Shown: positions 28,971 through 38,648 of the stretch, piece by piece
Layout: each line of letters starts with the position of its first letter
Position numbering within the stretch: position 1 is the stretch's first letter
Assembly: GCF_014647375.1 (NCBI RefSeq)
Contig: NZ_BMPB01000006.1
Location: 362,052 to 426,051 of the forward strand
Length of the DNA stretch: 64,000 bases
Direction: 5' to 3'
Origin: Parabacteroides faecis
Lineage (GTDB): Bacteria > Bacteroidota > Bacteroidia > Bacteroidales > Tannerellaceae
Notes under the pieces: generated by a model
Seen by the model: the letters and a program-made list of their open reading frames with translations, nothing else
Databases searched by the model: none
Told to the model about the DNA's origin: nothing
Program-made: the position numbers and the translations under genes

Positions 28971-30449
28971 TTATTTCATTAATTGTTCGTAATCGAATGT
29001 CAGTTCACGGCTTTTCTCGAAGTCGTAGCCGGTCATGCTGCGCAGGCCGTAATACAAGCTCCAGTAATTATATAAAGCCGTGATATATTCTCTTCGTGCC
29101 CGATCTTTTTCGCTGATGGAAGCGTTGAGATCGAGGATAGTGGATTTGCCCAGGAGGTAAAGTTTCTGTGCCACATCGTTCCTGCGTTGGGCGGTCAGGT
29201 CGGTCTTTTGGGCGATCGTCACTTTATCTGCCTGCAGGTTGAACTGTTTGACCATTTTGATGACGTTCAGTTCGAAATCATTGCGCGATTGTTCTACTTC
29301 GGTATATACTTTGTCGCGATTGCTGAGGGCCACTTTAACCTTTCCTTTGCCTACGCCCCAGTCCAGGATCGGGATTCGTATACCCAAACTGACCAGCTGC
29401 TGGTCCAAAGGATTCCGGTAAGCCTCTTTCAGTTTCTCATTCGTCTGTGTCAGTCCGAATTGCATGTACAGGTCGGCTTTGAAGCCGCGCGAAGCTTTTG
29501 CCTGTGCAACGGCACTTTCACTTTCAAGCCGACGGCGCTGCAGATATTCCGGCTCCGGATTGTTTTCATAAGCCAGTTCCAGAGCTTGTTTTACATCCAC
29601 ATTGAAATGCGGTATTTCTTCATTTACATCGGCAACCAGTTCGGAGGCATTATTGATCCCCAGGTAACTGCGTAGAGACTGGATACAGTCGTCCACTTCG
29701 ATACGGGCGTTCATCATATTTGTTTGCTCGGTCAGCAGGTTAAGCTCCAGTTGCAGCATCTCGTTTTCTGTGATCGTCCCGATATTATACCGTCCTTTAG
29801 CATATTGGAACAGTGTATCGGCATTTGCGTAATTATATTGTGCTATTTCCCAGTTCGTCTGTGCAGTCGCCAGTTGGAAAAACTGTTGGGTAGCCTGTGC
29901 GGCTACCAGTTCCAGTGTTTCTACCAAATTCTTTTGTGATTCGACATAGCGGATAGGTTCGATTTTTCTATCCCATTTGAACTGGTTGTATCCGAACAGG
30001 TTTTGCTCATATCCGACAACTACCGGTGTACTGTTATACGAGCTGGTCTTTTCCGAAAACAGATCCAGTCTTTGTAAGGCCGTTTTTACAAAGAGGCTAC
30101 CTCCTGTGAACGGTATATTCTGATTGATCGTTAAACCGGCATCTATCATCAATTGGTTACGATGAACGAAACTCTCTCCTCCGTCGGGTAATGTAACCGA
30201 ACTGATCGACCGGTTCAGCGAAGGATTGGAGGTGAAAGTAAGACTCGGCAGCATGTTTGCCCGGAAAGAACGCCAGTTCCAGTAAGATGCCCGGAAAGAA
30301 TGACGAGCGGCAATAGCCTGGGGCGATTGCTCCTGTGCGATGCGTACAGTCTCTGACAAAGTCAGATGTAACGTGTCCTGCGAGTAGGCCGGAAATAGGA
30401 CCGTCGTGGCAAGGATTATGGATAATATGTAACTTTTTATCTGTTTCAT
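28971..30449 (-). CDS. TolC-family outer-membrane efflux protein
   Basis: A 492-residue protein with a signal peptide (cleavage after ~23, AYSQ) and two outer-membrane efflux (OEP) repeats. Long amphipathic helices such as LELVAAQATQQFFQLATAQ support the trimeric TolC-type channel fold. It is the first gene of the operon with the adaptor and two permeases. The ATG at 30449 is almost at the start site predicted from the sigma-54 element at 30461-30476, so the message would have virtually no leader if that promoter is correct. Confidence 0.92.
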   Translation of the reverse strand: MKQIKSYILSIILATTVLFPAYSQDTLHLTLSETVRIAQEQSPQAIAARHSFRASYWNWRSFRANMLPSLTFTSNPSLNRSISSVTLPDGGESFVHRNQLMIDAGLTINQNIPFTGGSLFVKTALQRLDLFSEKTSSYNSTPVVVGYEQNLFGYNQFKWDRKIEPIRYVESQKNLVETLELVAAQATQQFFQLATAQTNWEIAQYNYANADTLFQYAKGRYNIGTITENEMLQLELNLLTEQTNMMNARIEVDDCIQSLRSYLGINNASELVADVNEEIPHFNVDVKQALELAYENNPEPEYLQRRRLESESAVAQAKASRGFKADLYMQFGLTQTNEKLKEAYRNPLDQQLVSLGIRIPILDWGVGKGKVKVALSNRDKVYTEVEQSRNDFELNVIKMVKQFNLQADKVTIAQKTDLTAQRRNDVAQKLYLLGKSTILDLNASISEKDRARREYITALYNYWSLYYGLRSMTGYDFEKSRELTFDYEQLMK

Positions 30450-30460
30450 ATTCTATAAGA

Positions 30461-30476
30461 AACAAATAGTATGCCA
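30461..30476 (-). promoter_or_regulatory. Sigma-54 promoter of the TolC-adaptor-permease operon
   Basis: On the minus strand the sequence is TGGCAT-ACTAT-TTGTT, with the GG and TTGT boxes at canonical spacing. It departs from consensus at two core positions (TGGCAT for TGGCAC, TTGT for TTGC). Support comes from the 27-bp motif placed 66 bp upstream, exactly as in the other permease operon. The oddity is that the predicted start falls about 1 nt before the ATG. Confidence 0.58.
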
Positions 30477-30540
30477 TATTTGTAACCTGTTGATTGATAG
30501 TTCTAAAAGAAACGATGCGATTGCTTTTGTAGTGCGTGTA

Positions 30541-30567
30541 CGCACGAAAAACGTTCGTATTCGCACG
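30541..30567. promoter_or_regulatory. Candidate enhancer (UAS), copy B
   Basis: Second copy of the CGCACGAA-N3-CGTTCGT-N3-CGCACG motif. Here it is preceded by a perfect 14-bp palindrome GTGCGTGTACGCAC (30532-30545) that overlaps it. It lies between the divergent efflux operon and the regulator gene at 30618. Bound activator could therefore drive the operon and also affect its own gene. Confidence 0.65.
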
Positions 30568-30617
30568 CACATACAATAGCTTTTATACTTATCTTTACAA
30601 CCAAATCAGAAACAGGA

Positions 30618-31982
30618 ATGAAACAAGGGAAAATATTAATCATCGATGACAATGAAGATGTGCTTTTTGCATTGAATCTGCTGTTGGAGCCTTATGTCGA
30701 ACAGATCCGTGTCACTACGCAACCGGAACGGATCGAGCATTTTATGGAAAGCTATGTGCCCGATGTGATTTTACTGGATATGAATTTCCGGCGGGATGCC
30801 ATCAGCGGGCAGGAAGGTTTCTTCTGGCTTGAAAAGATAAAGAAGACAGACCCGGATGCTGTCGTTCTTTTTATTACGGCTTATGCCGATACGGAAAAAG
30901 CCGTACGTGCCATTAAAGCCGGGGCGACGGATTTTATACCTAAACCCTGGGAGAAAGAGAAGTTGCTGGCTACCTTGTCTGCCGCTCTGAAACTTCGGGA
31001 AAGCCGTACCGAGGTTCGGTCGCTGAAACGTCAGGTAGCAGCTCTTGAGAGTTCGGAGGATGACGGGTTTGAGATTATCGGTGAAAGTAATGCCATGCAG
31101 GAGATCTTTACGACGATCGAGAAGTTGCGTGATACGGATGCAAATATCCTGATTCTGGGTGAAAACGGTACGGGTAAGGATCTTGTGGCACGTGCCTTAT
31201 ATCATCATTCGCCACGTAACGGACAGGTTTTCGTAGGGATCGATCTGGGGAGTATCCCTGAACAACTTTTCGAGAGTGAACTGTTCGGATATGAGAAAGG
31301 AGCTTTTACCGATGCCCGTCGTGATAAACCGGGACGTATGGAGGTGGCTACCGGCGGTACACTTTTCCTGGATGAGATCGGTAACCTGAGTCTGCCTATG
31401 CAAGCTAAATTGCTGACAGCGATAGAGAAACAACAAATCACCCGTTTAGGAGCGACACGTCCGATAACCATTGATGTCCGCCTGATCTCGGCTACCAATA
31501 TAAATATTCATGAGATGGTGGGAAAGGGTACTTTCCGTCAGGATTTACTCTATCGTATCAATACGATAGAACTACATATTCCTCCTTTACGGGAACGCGG
31601 TAATGACATTCAGTTGCTGGCAGATTATTTTCTTGCCCGTTATGCCCGTAAATACAAGAAAGATATCAAAGGTCTCTCACGTGATGCACGGAGTAAGCTG
31701 CAGAATTACAACTGGCCGGGGAACGTCCGCGAATTACAACATGCGATTGAACGGGCAGTGATCCTATCTGATGGCATGATGCTGAAACCGGAGAATTTCA
31801 TGCTTCAGCCTACTGCATCGAATAAGATTGCAGAGCTGGAAGAGCTCAACCTGAGCATTCTGGAGAAGGAAGCGATCGAACGTGCTTTGCGGCGTGCCGA
31901 AGGGAATGTGACCCGTGCTGCCGAACTATTGGGAATTACCCGTTTTGCCCTTTACCGGAAACTGGATAAGCTGGGCCTATGA
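30618..31982 (+). CDS. Sigma-54-dependent response regulator (NtrC family)
   Basis: A 454-residue protein in three parts. The receiver domain (1-120) has phospho-acceptor Asp54 (LLDMN) and Lys109. The AAA+ domain (~150-385) has Walker A GENGTGKD (181-188), the sigma-54 contact loop GAFTDA (228-233, where the classic form is GAFTGA) and Walker B LFLDEIG. The C-terminus is a Fis-type helix-turn-helix (~415-454). It should activate sigma-54 promoters when phosphorylated. The two candidate enhancers and three -24/-12 elements in the window make the flanking permease operons likely targets. It overlaps the kinase gene by 4 bp. Confidence 0.93.
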   Translation: MKQGKILIIDDNEDVLFALNLLLEPYVEQIRVTTQPERIEHFMESYVPDVILLDMNFRRDAISGQEGFFWLEKIKKTDPDAVVLFITAYADTEKAVRAIKAGATDFIPKPWEKEKLLATLSAALKLRESRTEVRSLKRQVAALESSEDDGFEIIGESNAMQEIFTTIEKLRDTDANILILGENGTGKDLVARALYHHSPRNGQVFVGIDLGSIPEQLFESELFGYEKGAFTDARRDKPGRMEVATGGTLFLDEIGNLSLPMQAKLLTAIEKQQITRLGATRPITIDVRLISATNINIHEMVGKGTFRQDLLYRINTIELHIPPLRERGNDIQLLADYFLARYARKYKKDIKGLSRDARSKLQNYNWPGNVRELQHAIERAVILSDGMMLKPENFMLQPTASNKIAELEELNLSILEKEAIERALRRAEGNVTRAAELLGITRFALYRKLDKLGL

Positions 31983-32980
31983 AACGGTATATTATCCTGA
32001 TAAAGATCGTTTTGATTGTATTGCTCTCGCTGGCTATTGCATTCCTCATATTGAAAAGCCTTTATTTTACATCTGTTATGATGGGGGCCATCCTGGTCGT
32101 ACTGGCTTTCTCTTTGTATCTGGACCAGCGGAAGACGATCCGCCGGATGGAGCATCTGATTGCGAATATCCATTACGGGGATCTGAACCTCTCTTTTCCG
32201 GTACCTTCTTCCGGAGGTGCTGAAGCCCAGTTGACCCGTTCGATGAATGAGGCCTTGAATGCATTCCGTTCCCGGCTTTATAACTCAGTAGTGGCGGAAG
32301 CTGAGACGGATGCCTGGCAGAAATTGATCCGTGTCCTTACGCACGAGATCATGAATTCGATCGCCCCGATTATCTCCCTGTCGGAAACGGTTACGGAACG
32401 TGCTGCTTCGAATGGGATGAATGAACGTGATTATGCCGTGATGCTGCAGGCGATACAGACCATTCATCGTCGTAGCAAAGGGTTGCTCGACTTTGTGGAA
32501 AATTACCGTAAGCTGACGCGTATTCCGACTCCGACCATGCAGATATTTCCGGTATCGACTTTGTTCAGTGATTTACAAAAACTGGTCCCGGCAGCGGGTA
32601 TACATGTCGTTTACTCCATTCATCCGGCAGAACTGAGACTGTATGCCGACCGGAGCATGATCGAACAAGTCCTTATCAACCTGCTGAAAAATGCTATAGA
32701 AGCCTGTTGTGACAGTGAGTTCCCTGAAATTCATATAGATGCTTTCAGACGGGACGGGATGCCGGTCGTAACTGTATCTGATAACGGCAGCGGTATCGTG
32801 CCTGAAGCATTGGATAAAGTGTTTGTCCCTTTCTTTACAACCAAACAGAGAGGATCGGGGATTGGATTGAGCGTCTGCCGGCAAATTCTGAACCGGCATG
32901 GCGGTAATATAACCGTTGCATCGGAAATAGAAAAAGGAACCACATTTACCATGCAATTCCCCGGTACACGTGTAATTTAG
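31979..32980 (+). CDS. Intramembrane-type sensor histidine kinase (NtrB/NtrY-like)
   Basis: A 333-residue kinase. Two TM helices (~4-25 and ~31-47) are separated by only about five residues, so there is almost no extracytoplasmic part. A HAMP-like linker leads to the phospho-acceptor His122 (LTHEIMNSIAP). The ATP-binding domain has an N box (INLLKNAIEA), a DNGSGI box and a GSGIGL box. The ATGA overlap with the regulator gene indicates translational coupling and a cognate pair. With no sensor domain of its own, the kinase probably reads its signal inside the membrane, possibly from a partner such as the nearby permeases. Confidence 0.92.
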   Translation: MKRYIILIKIVLIVLLSLAIAFLILKSLYFTSVMMGAILVVLAFSLYLDQRKTIRRMEHLIANIHYGDLNLSFPVPSSGGAEAQLTRSMNEALNAFRSRLYNSVVAEAETDAWQKLIRVLTHEIMNSIAPIISLSETVTERAASNGMNERDYAVMLQAIQTIHRRSKGLLDFVENYRKLTRIPTPTMQIFPVSTLFSDLQKLVPAAGIHVVYSIHPAELRLYADRSMIEQVLINLLKNAIEACCDSEFPEIHIDAFRRDGMPVVTVSDNGSGIVPEALDKVFVPFFTTKQRGSGIGLSVCRQILNRHGGNITVASEIEKGTTFTMQFPGTRVI

Positions 32981-32983
32981 TTG

Positions 32984-35665
32984 TTATAAGAGTTCTGTTA
33001 TTTTCTTTTTCAGGTCGTTGGGCTTGATCGGTTTGGCAACGTAATCGTTAAATCCGCTCTGTTTGACGCGTTGTTCATCTTCGGCAAAAGCAAAGGCTGT
33101 TACGGCAATAATGGGTATGACCGTATTGTCTTTACGTATTTCTTTTGTTGCCTGGTAACCATCCATAAGCGGCATTTTGAGGTCCATCAGGATCATATCC
33201 GGATGGTATTTCTTATAGAGGTCTACTGCTTCCTGACCGTTCCAGGCATGTACCAGATTATATTCTTTGAGTATTGCTTTTATATATGTATAGTTGCTTT
33301 CATTATCTTCCGCTATCAGTAAAGTGGATTTTTTACTGTCATTACCCGTAGAGGTACTGCTTTGTATTTCTATTTTTATCGGCTCGATAGGAGCAATATG
33401 TGATTCTTCGATCACGGTGTCAGGCAGGGTGAACCAGAAAGTCGATCCTTGCCCCAGTTCCGATTCTACGCCGATCTCTCCCCCCAACTTCTGTATGATC
33501 ATCTGGCAGATGGATAACCCGAGTCCGGTTCCCTGTGCGAAATTATCTAACTTGACAAAACGTTGGAAGACGCTGTCTTTGACGGTCTTGTCGATGCCAC
33601 AGCCTGTATCGGAAACAAAAAATACTAATTGACTTCCTTTGTGTTTGTATCCGAAACGTATGCCCCCTTCTTTAGTAAATTTGATCGCATTGTTGATAAA
33701 GTTGGTTATTACCTGCGACAGACGGTTTTTATCCGTCCTGATAATACAATGGGACATTTTCTCTACGAACGAAACCTGAACACCCTCTGCTGCTTTGAGG
33801 CGTGATGTTTGTTCTATATCACATAACAGTTGGTTGATATCGACATCCGAGTAAACAAATTCGAGCGTATTGGCCTCTATCTTTGCCAGGTCGAGAATAT
33901 CGTTTATCAATTGTAGCAGGAGTTCGTTGTTGTTGTTGATGATATTGATGTATTCTTCCCGTTCTTCCAACTCATCAGTCATGGCCAGCAGTCCGGAGAA
34001 GCCGACGATAGCATTAAGCGGCGTACGTATTTCATGGCTCATATTCGCAAGGAATGCCGATTTCAGGTGATCGGATTCTTCCGCTTTCTCTTTTGCCAGT
34101 CTTAACTCGTTTTCTGCCAGTTTCTGTTTGGTGACATTCTCTTTTTTGAATACGACACCCAGTAAATTATCCTTTGCATCCAGTATCGGGTTAGCAAATA
34201 CGTGTGTATATTCGCCCGGAGCACATTGTTTGACTAACTCGAAAGGTTTCCGGCTTTCCATAGCGGAGATCAGAGCGCATTCGTCACAATACGGCTTTTG
34301 TCCGTTCTTGACCAGGCAACAGTTTTTAGGACCGTATTGAGGTCTGCACGGCATTTTGATCTGGTTCTCCCATTTGACCGAGTAATCCGGTTTTATGAAA
34401 CGGATAGAAGATTGTATGTTATTCATGATGATAACATTATCCTTCTGTATATCCAGCAACTCGTCTTTCAACCGGTTGGTCCTGAACAGGAAAAACAGGA
34501 TCATGACCAGGAAAAGCAGTAATACGCATGCTACAATCAACAAAAGTTCGAATCTGTATTTTACGAACAGGTTTCCGTCTATATTAATCAGTATGGAGTC
34601 GGCAGGCAACTTGCTTCTTTCGATGTTGAATTCTTTTAGTTTTTTGGCATCGAAGGTGTAGGTGTTAGGTATATTTACCGTCTTCATATCCTTTAGCTGT
34701 ACTTTTTTAGTCTGGATATCAATAACCTGCTTGGCAAGATCTTTTCCGACAGGGCGGTATTTGGGGATATATCCTCCTATGGCCCAGTGGCTAAGTCCGA
34801 TCGAAGTCAAAGTAAAAGCCGGAATCCCGGGGTTGCCTGACATCATGGTGTAGGTGGCATTCCCTACATAGTAACCGTCGTTTACGTCTACGCGCCACGT
34901 CCCTAATAAAATGACAGTCTCTTTAGGTAGCTTTTTTATTTGTTCGACAATCGTATAAATATTGTTCTTTCGTCCGTCCAGCAGGATCAGGTTTTGGTCA
35001 GGAAACTCTTTCAGCTCTTTTTTTACCAGAGCCTGCAAGGCGATGCCGCCGTAGCTGTTGTCTGTTATCAATGCAAAATGTTTTGTTGCAGGATAAAGAT
35101 CGAGAGCGAGTTCAATGTTCTTTTTTATATCATAATTATAGGTAAATCCCGATAAATGGTATCCGTTGTTTGTGTAACTCTGAATATCGATGCTTTCCGG
35201 ATCCCATTCGGTCAGTCTGGTACTTGAGTCCGGTAGGATAACAGCATTGCTGCTGACCATTCCACATACAATAGGAACCTCCTTCAAAATAGGTTCATCC
35301 TGCGACAGATAAGAGGACCATCCTTCCTGACCTAAAATAATAATAACCTGAGGTGTGCTTTCGTTACTGTATTTTTTCAGCAAAGTTTCCATTTTTCCTT
35401 TCCATAAAGGAGCTTCCGGTAAACTCTTACAGTTCATGTTCTCGATAATGACCGGTGCTGTACCGCCCAGATGCTTGTATTCCTCCATGAATTCGGAAAT
35501 GTTCTGCGTTGTATTACGGGTATCCGGATTATAAGAACTGATAATGAGGATTGGATGAGTGTCATCTTCGGCATAGCCTGGAACAGTCAATAATAAACAT
35601 ACAAGTATGAATAGTATTCGTATGTGGTATGTAATATTTATATTTTTCAGAATCGTTTTAAACAT
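32984..35665 (-). CDS. Hybrid sensor histidine kinase with periplasmic solute-binding-like domain
   Basis: An 893-residue protein. A signal/TM segment (1-32) is followed by a periplasmic region (~35-360) resembling ABC-transporter substrate-binding proteins ([18 protein letters not shown]). A TM helix (~369-392) leads to a PAS-like segment with a cysteine cluster (about 437-463, pattern C-x8-CC-x9-C-x2-C), then the HisKA domain with His544 in [10 protein letters not shown], an ATPase domain and a C-terminal receiver with Asp828 (ILMDLKMP). Phosphate would move within or between chains and end on the receiver. No DNA-binding domain is present, so a downstream partner is missing from the locus. 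It is convergent with the preceding kinase gene (3-bp gap). Confidence 0.92.
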   Translation of the reverse strand: MFKTILKNINITYHIRILFILVCLLLTVPGYAEDDTHPILIISSYNPDTRNTTQNISEFMEEYKHLGGTAPVIIENMNCKSLPEAPLWKGKMETLLKKYSNESTPQVIIILGQEGWSSYLSQDEPILKEVPIVCGMVSSNAVILPDSSTRLTEWDPESIDIQSYTNNGYHLSGFTYNYDIKKNIELALDLYPATKHFALITDNSYGGIALQALVKKELKEFPDQNLILLDGRKNNIYTIVEQIKKLPKETVILLGTWRVDVNDGYYVGNATYTMMSGNPGIPAFTLTSIGLSHWAIGGYIPKYRPVGKDLAKQVIDIQTKKVQLKDMKTVNIPNTYTFDAKKLKEFNIERSKLPADSILINIDGNLFVKYRFELLLIVACVLLLFLVMILFFLFRTNRLKDELLDIQKDNVIIMNNIQSSIRFIKPDYSVKWENQIKMPCRPQYGPKNCCLVKNGQKPYCDECALISAMESRKPFELVKQCAPGEYTHVFANPILDAKDNLLGVVFKKENVTKQKLAENELRLAKEKAEESDHLKSAFLANMSHEIRTPLNAIVGFSGLLAMTDELEEREEYINIINNNNELLLQLINDILDLAKIEANTLEFVYSDVDINQLLCDIEQTSRLKAAEGVQVSFVEKMSHCIIRTDKNRLSQVITNFINNAIKFTKEGGIRFGYKHKGSQLVFFVSDTGCGIDKTVKDSVFQRFVKLDNFAQGTGLGLSICQMIIQKLGGEIGVESELGQGSTFWFTLPDTVIEESHIAPIEPIKIEIQSSTSTGNDSKKSTLLIAEDNESNYTYIKAILKEYNLVHAWNGQEAVDLYKKYHPDMILMDLKMPLMDGYQATKEIRKDNTVIPIIAVTAFAFAEDEQRVKQSGFNDYVAKPIKPNDLKKKITELL

Positions 35666-35701
35666 TGATACCTTTTCTGTTACAGTCTGTATTCCCGGCT
35701 A

Positions 35702-35709
35702 CAAAAATA
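35702..35709 (-). promoter_or_regulatory. Possible -7 element of the hybrid kinase gene
   Basis: TATTTTTG on the minus strand matches TAnnTTTG and lies 36 bp before the ATG. No clear TTG box is found at the usual distance. Confidence 0.35.
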
Positions 35710-35769
35710 AGCATTATTTGTAATCTATGCAGAACTATGGCAAATAAAAACGCAAGAAAATCAAGGGTA

Positions 35770-38157
35770 TTATATTTCTATCATAATGCCGATGCTGGGC
35801 AATAAGGTTCCTGTCATACGTTCTACCGGTTTCAGTTCATATCGTTGTTCTTCTTTAGGTGCTTCGGGGTTCACGATCTTTCCGGTTTTTATGTAGACAT
35901 CCTGTTCTTTATATTTCGAATTAAGCACATTCTGCAGGTCTATATAAAGTCCGAGCATGACTTTCTTAAGGTAAAACGTTTTGTCCACGCGCAGATCCAG
36001 CTGGGTGAAAGGTTTCAGGCGTTCGCTGTTGAAGCGGCTGTAGTCGTAATAGAGGCTGCCGCTGGCATCCCAGGCTTCCACATAACTACTCTTTTCCACA
36101 TCATAAGGTGTGTAAGGGGCACCGCCGACTACCCGGAACTTGGCACCTATATCCCAATTCCGGGGGAGTGAGTAGGTTCCGCTGAAAGTGAAAAGATGTT
36201 TGTTATCCCAGGCAGAAGGCAGGTATTTGCCTGTCTTTCTGCCATCTTTGAACTCACTTCTTACGTATGTGTAGGAAGCTATAAAAGTAAGTCCTTTATA
36301 ATTATACCAGCGTCCCATCAGCTCCATGCCATACGCATGTCCGGTGGCGGTGGAAGTAACGGCTTCATTTCCCAGTACACCATAGTCTGTTCCTTTGGAT
36401 GCCAACGGAATACTGTCGATGGCTGACATCGGATAATGGTTATACTGTTTGTAAAATCCTTCTGCCGTGAATTTCAGATAAGAAGCAGGACGGTATTCCA
36501 ATCCTAAGCCAGCCTGATCGCTGCGGATATATTGCAGGTCGTTGGATTTGTTGATGTAATTACCGTTGTTATCCTTGAATCCCATAACGGTATAAGGAGG
36601 TAGTTCATAGTAGCGTCCGGCATTCGCATTCAGATATATGTCTCCGGCAATCCGGTAAGACAATGAGAGGCGTGGAGATAGCTGGTCTAGCATATTATTC
36701 ATTTTGGATGAATAATTATTGGCATCCGTACGAAGTCCGAGGGAGGTAGTAAAGCGTTCATTGTCGCTCTCATAGATCGCTGTGGCATATAATCCCCATT
36801 TCCATACACCCAGATCGGTCTGATAGGTTATTTCTTTGGGTACCGTGGTAAATTGTTTTTGAAAAGTATGGTTGGTATATTCCGAATAATCGATATTTCC
36901 ACCTACTTGTAGCTGTATATAGGGAAGACGGAAAATATTTTCGCTGCGAAATTTATTCTCAATCTCGTCCGAGCGATAATTCAATGTAAGGTTATCCGGT
37001 GTACTTTCATCGTTGTCACGGTATTTGATGTTCTTGTTATTCATCTGGCTACGGCTTACGATCAGCGAATAAATATTTTTTCCTGTATAATGTTTGTAGA
37101 CGGCTCCCAGCGTGTATGTTTTTTGTTTGACAACGGGCAGATAGGCGAGGATATATTGGTTTTTCTCACTCATATCTTCCATGCCGGTGTTCAGTTTCAT
37201 ATCGTCGATGGCACCTAACCCAAGAAATGTCAGTTCGTTTTTCTTGTTGAAAGAATGTTTGATCTTGAACTGTGCATCCGTGAAGGTCGGCAGAAAAGGA
37301 AGTCCGATCATATCGAACAGGAATTGCAGATAGGAACGTCTGACGGATACCTGGTAGGTCGTTTTATCTCCTATAGGACCATTGACCGACAGGCCGACAT
37401 CGGAGGCTCCGAGCACACCACGCAGGGAAAACTTTTCTTTATTACCGTCCTGTAGTTTGAAGTCCAGTACCGAACTCAGTGCATTTCCTCTGGCTGCCGG
37501 GAAAGCTGCTGAATAGAAATTGACTTCACGTATGAAATCGGGATTGATAATTCCGACCGGTCCTCCCGAAGCACCTTGTGTAGAGAAATGGTTAATATTG
37601 GGAATTTCTACTCCATCCAGGAAAAAACGGTTTTCGGACGGTCCGCCGCCTCTTACCATCAGGTCGTTCCTGAATGCGGCTGTGGAAGCTACGCCGGGAA
37701 AAGATTGTACGACACGTGAGATGTCCCGGTTCCCGCCCGCGCTCTTTTCAATCTCTTTAAATCCGATGACACGCAGACCGAGCGGACTTTCAGCCGTTTT
37801 ACGAAAAGGGGAGGCAACGACACTGACTTCCTGCAAATTTTCACTGGCAGGATCCAGTTCGATGGGGAAAAAGATATCTTTATTGGCAACACGGAATTCT
37901 GCTGTTACCGCAGGTTTGTATCCGAGAAACGAAGCCTGCAGGCGATAGCTGCCGGGGGCGACTCCCGTTATTTCAAAATTACCGATAGAGTCGGTAGCCG
38001 TTCCCTGTGTCGTATTCCATATAATAACGGTTGCATAGGGGATGGGTTCCCCGCTTGCCGCTTCTTTTACCATTCCCTTGATGGAATAAGTCTTCTGTGC
38101 CTGTGCTATCTGAGTACAGGTAAGGAATAGAAAAAAGACAACAAGCTTCTTTATCAT
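35770..38157 (-). CDS. TonB-dependent outer-membrane receptor with carboxypeptidase-regulatory-like domain
   Basis: A 795-residue protein with a signal peptide (1-21, ending AQAQ). An Ig-like carboxypeptidase-regulatory domain follows (~25-105; GEPIPYATVIIW and GTATDSIGNFEI). Then come a plug (~120-240; DLMVRGGGPSENRFFLDGVEIP) and a 22-strand-type barrel to the C-terminus. No SusD-like gene lies beside it, so it is not an obvious polysaccharide-utilisation receptor. The substrate cannot be told from sequence. It has its own putative promoter and lies 105 bp upstream of the hybrid kinase gene. Confidence 0.92.
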   Translation of the reverse strand: MIKKLVVFFLFLTCTQIAQAQKTYSIKGMVKEAASGEPIPYATVIIWNTTQGTATDSIGNFEITGVAPGSYRLQASFLGYKPAVTAEFRVANKDIFFPIELDPASENLQEVSVVASPFRKTAESPLGLRVIGFKEIEKSAGGNRDISRVVQSFPGVASTAAFRNDLMVRGGGPSENRFFLDGVEIPNINHFSTQGASGGPVGIINPDFIREVNFYSAAFPAARGNALSSVLDFKLQDGNKEKFSLRGVLGASDVGLSVNGPIGDKTTYQVSVRRSYLQFLFDMIGLPFLPTFTDAQFKIKHSFNKKNELTFLGLGAIDDMKLNTGMEDMSEKNQYILAYLPVVKQKTYTLGAVYKHYTGKNIYSLIVSRSQMNNKNIKYRDNDESTPDNLTLNYRSDEIENKFRSENIFRLPYIQLQVGGNIDYSEYTNHTFQKQFTTVPKEITYQTDLGVWKWGLYATAIYESDNERFTTSLGLRTDANNYSSKMNNMLDQLSPRLSLSYRIAGDIYLNANAGRYYELPPYTVMGFKDNNGNYINKSNDLQYIRSDQAGLGLEYRPASYLKFTAEGFYKQYNHYPMSAIDSIPLASKGTDYGVLGNEAVTSTATGHAYGMELMGRWYNYKGLTFIASYTYVRSEFKDGRKTGKYLPSAWDNKHLFTFSGTYSLPRNWDIGAKFRVVGGAPYTPYDVEKSSYVEAWDASGSLYYDYSRFNSERLKPFTQLDLRVDKTFYLKKVMLGLYIDLQNVLNSKYKEQDVYIKTGKIVNPEAPKEEQRYELKPVERMTGTLLPSIGIMIEI

Positions 38158-38179
38158 CTTTGTTTTTATTTTAGGTCCA

Positions 38180-38187
38180 CAAAGATA
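38180..38187 (-). promoter_or_regulatory. -7 element of the TonB receptor gene
   Basis: TATCTTTG on the minus strand, a full match to TAnnTTTG, lies 22 bp before the ATG at 38157. The -33 box is weak (no TTG at 20 bp). Confidence 0.4.
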
Positions 38188-38232
38188 AATAAAATGACGT
38201 GATAAACTGAGGTAATCTTTGTAAACTCAGCT

Positions 38233-38646
38233 TTACAGGTCTTTTTTCATTATCAACCGATTCTCTTCTTTCAGACGCAGATATGAAACTTCATTCATGA
38301 TGCTTCGGATTAGAAAAATACCCAGTCCGCCGATTCCCCGCTCTTCTATGGGCAGTTTGATATCCGTATCGGGTACCTGAGTCGGGTCGAACGATTGTCC
38401 TCTATCTGTTAGCAAAAAGATCAATTGCTGAGGACTGACCGTTACTTTCAGTAGTATTTCATGATGTTCGCCTTCGGGATAGGCATACATGATGACATTT
38501 ACTACTGCCTCTTCCAATGCCAGGTTGATATTCATGATCGTTTCAGAAGATAAATTGAGGTCATTACCTAACTCTTCTATAAATTCCTGTATCCGGGAAA
38601 TTTCTTCCAGATCGTTAACTATTCTGATTTCTCTACTGCTTGTCAT
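38233..38646 (-). CDS. RsbW/SpoIIAB-like serine kinase (anti-sigma-type HATPase)
   Basis: A 137-residue single-domain GHKL ATPase. I use the ATG at 38646 rather than the TTG two codons earlier, because the ATG follows a purine-rich stretch and sits 2 nt after the upstream stop codon. ATP-binding motifs are intact: LALEEAVVN (N box), TDRGQSFD (G1) and GIGGLGIFL (G2). Family members phosphorylate STAS-domain antagonists and can hold sigma factors. It is the last gene of a four-gene partner-switching operon, immediately after the phosphatase. No sigma factor is nearby, so its final target is unknown. Confidence 0.85.
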   Translation of the reverse strand: MTSSREIRIVNDLEEISRIQEFIEELGNDLNLSSETIMNINLALEEAVVNVIMYAYPEGEHHEILLKVTVSPQQLIFLLTDRGQSFDPTQVPDTDIKLPIEERGIGGLGIFLIRSIMNEVSYLRLKEENRLIMKKDL

Positions 38647-38648
38647 AA

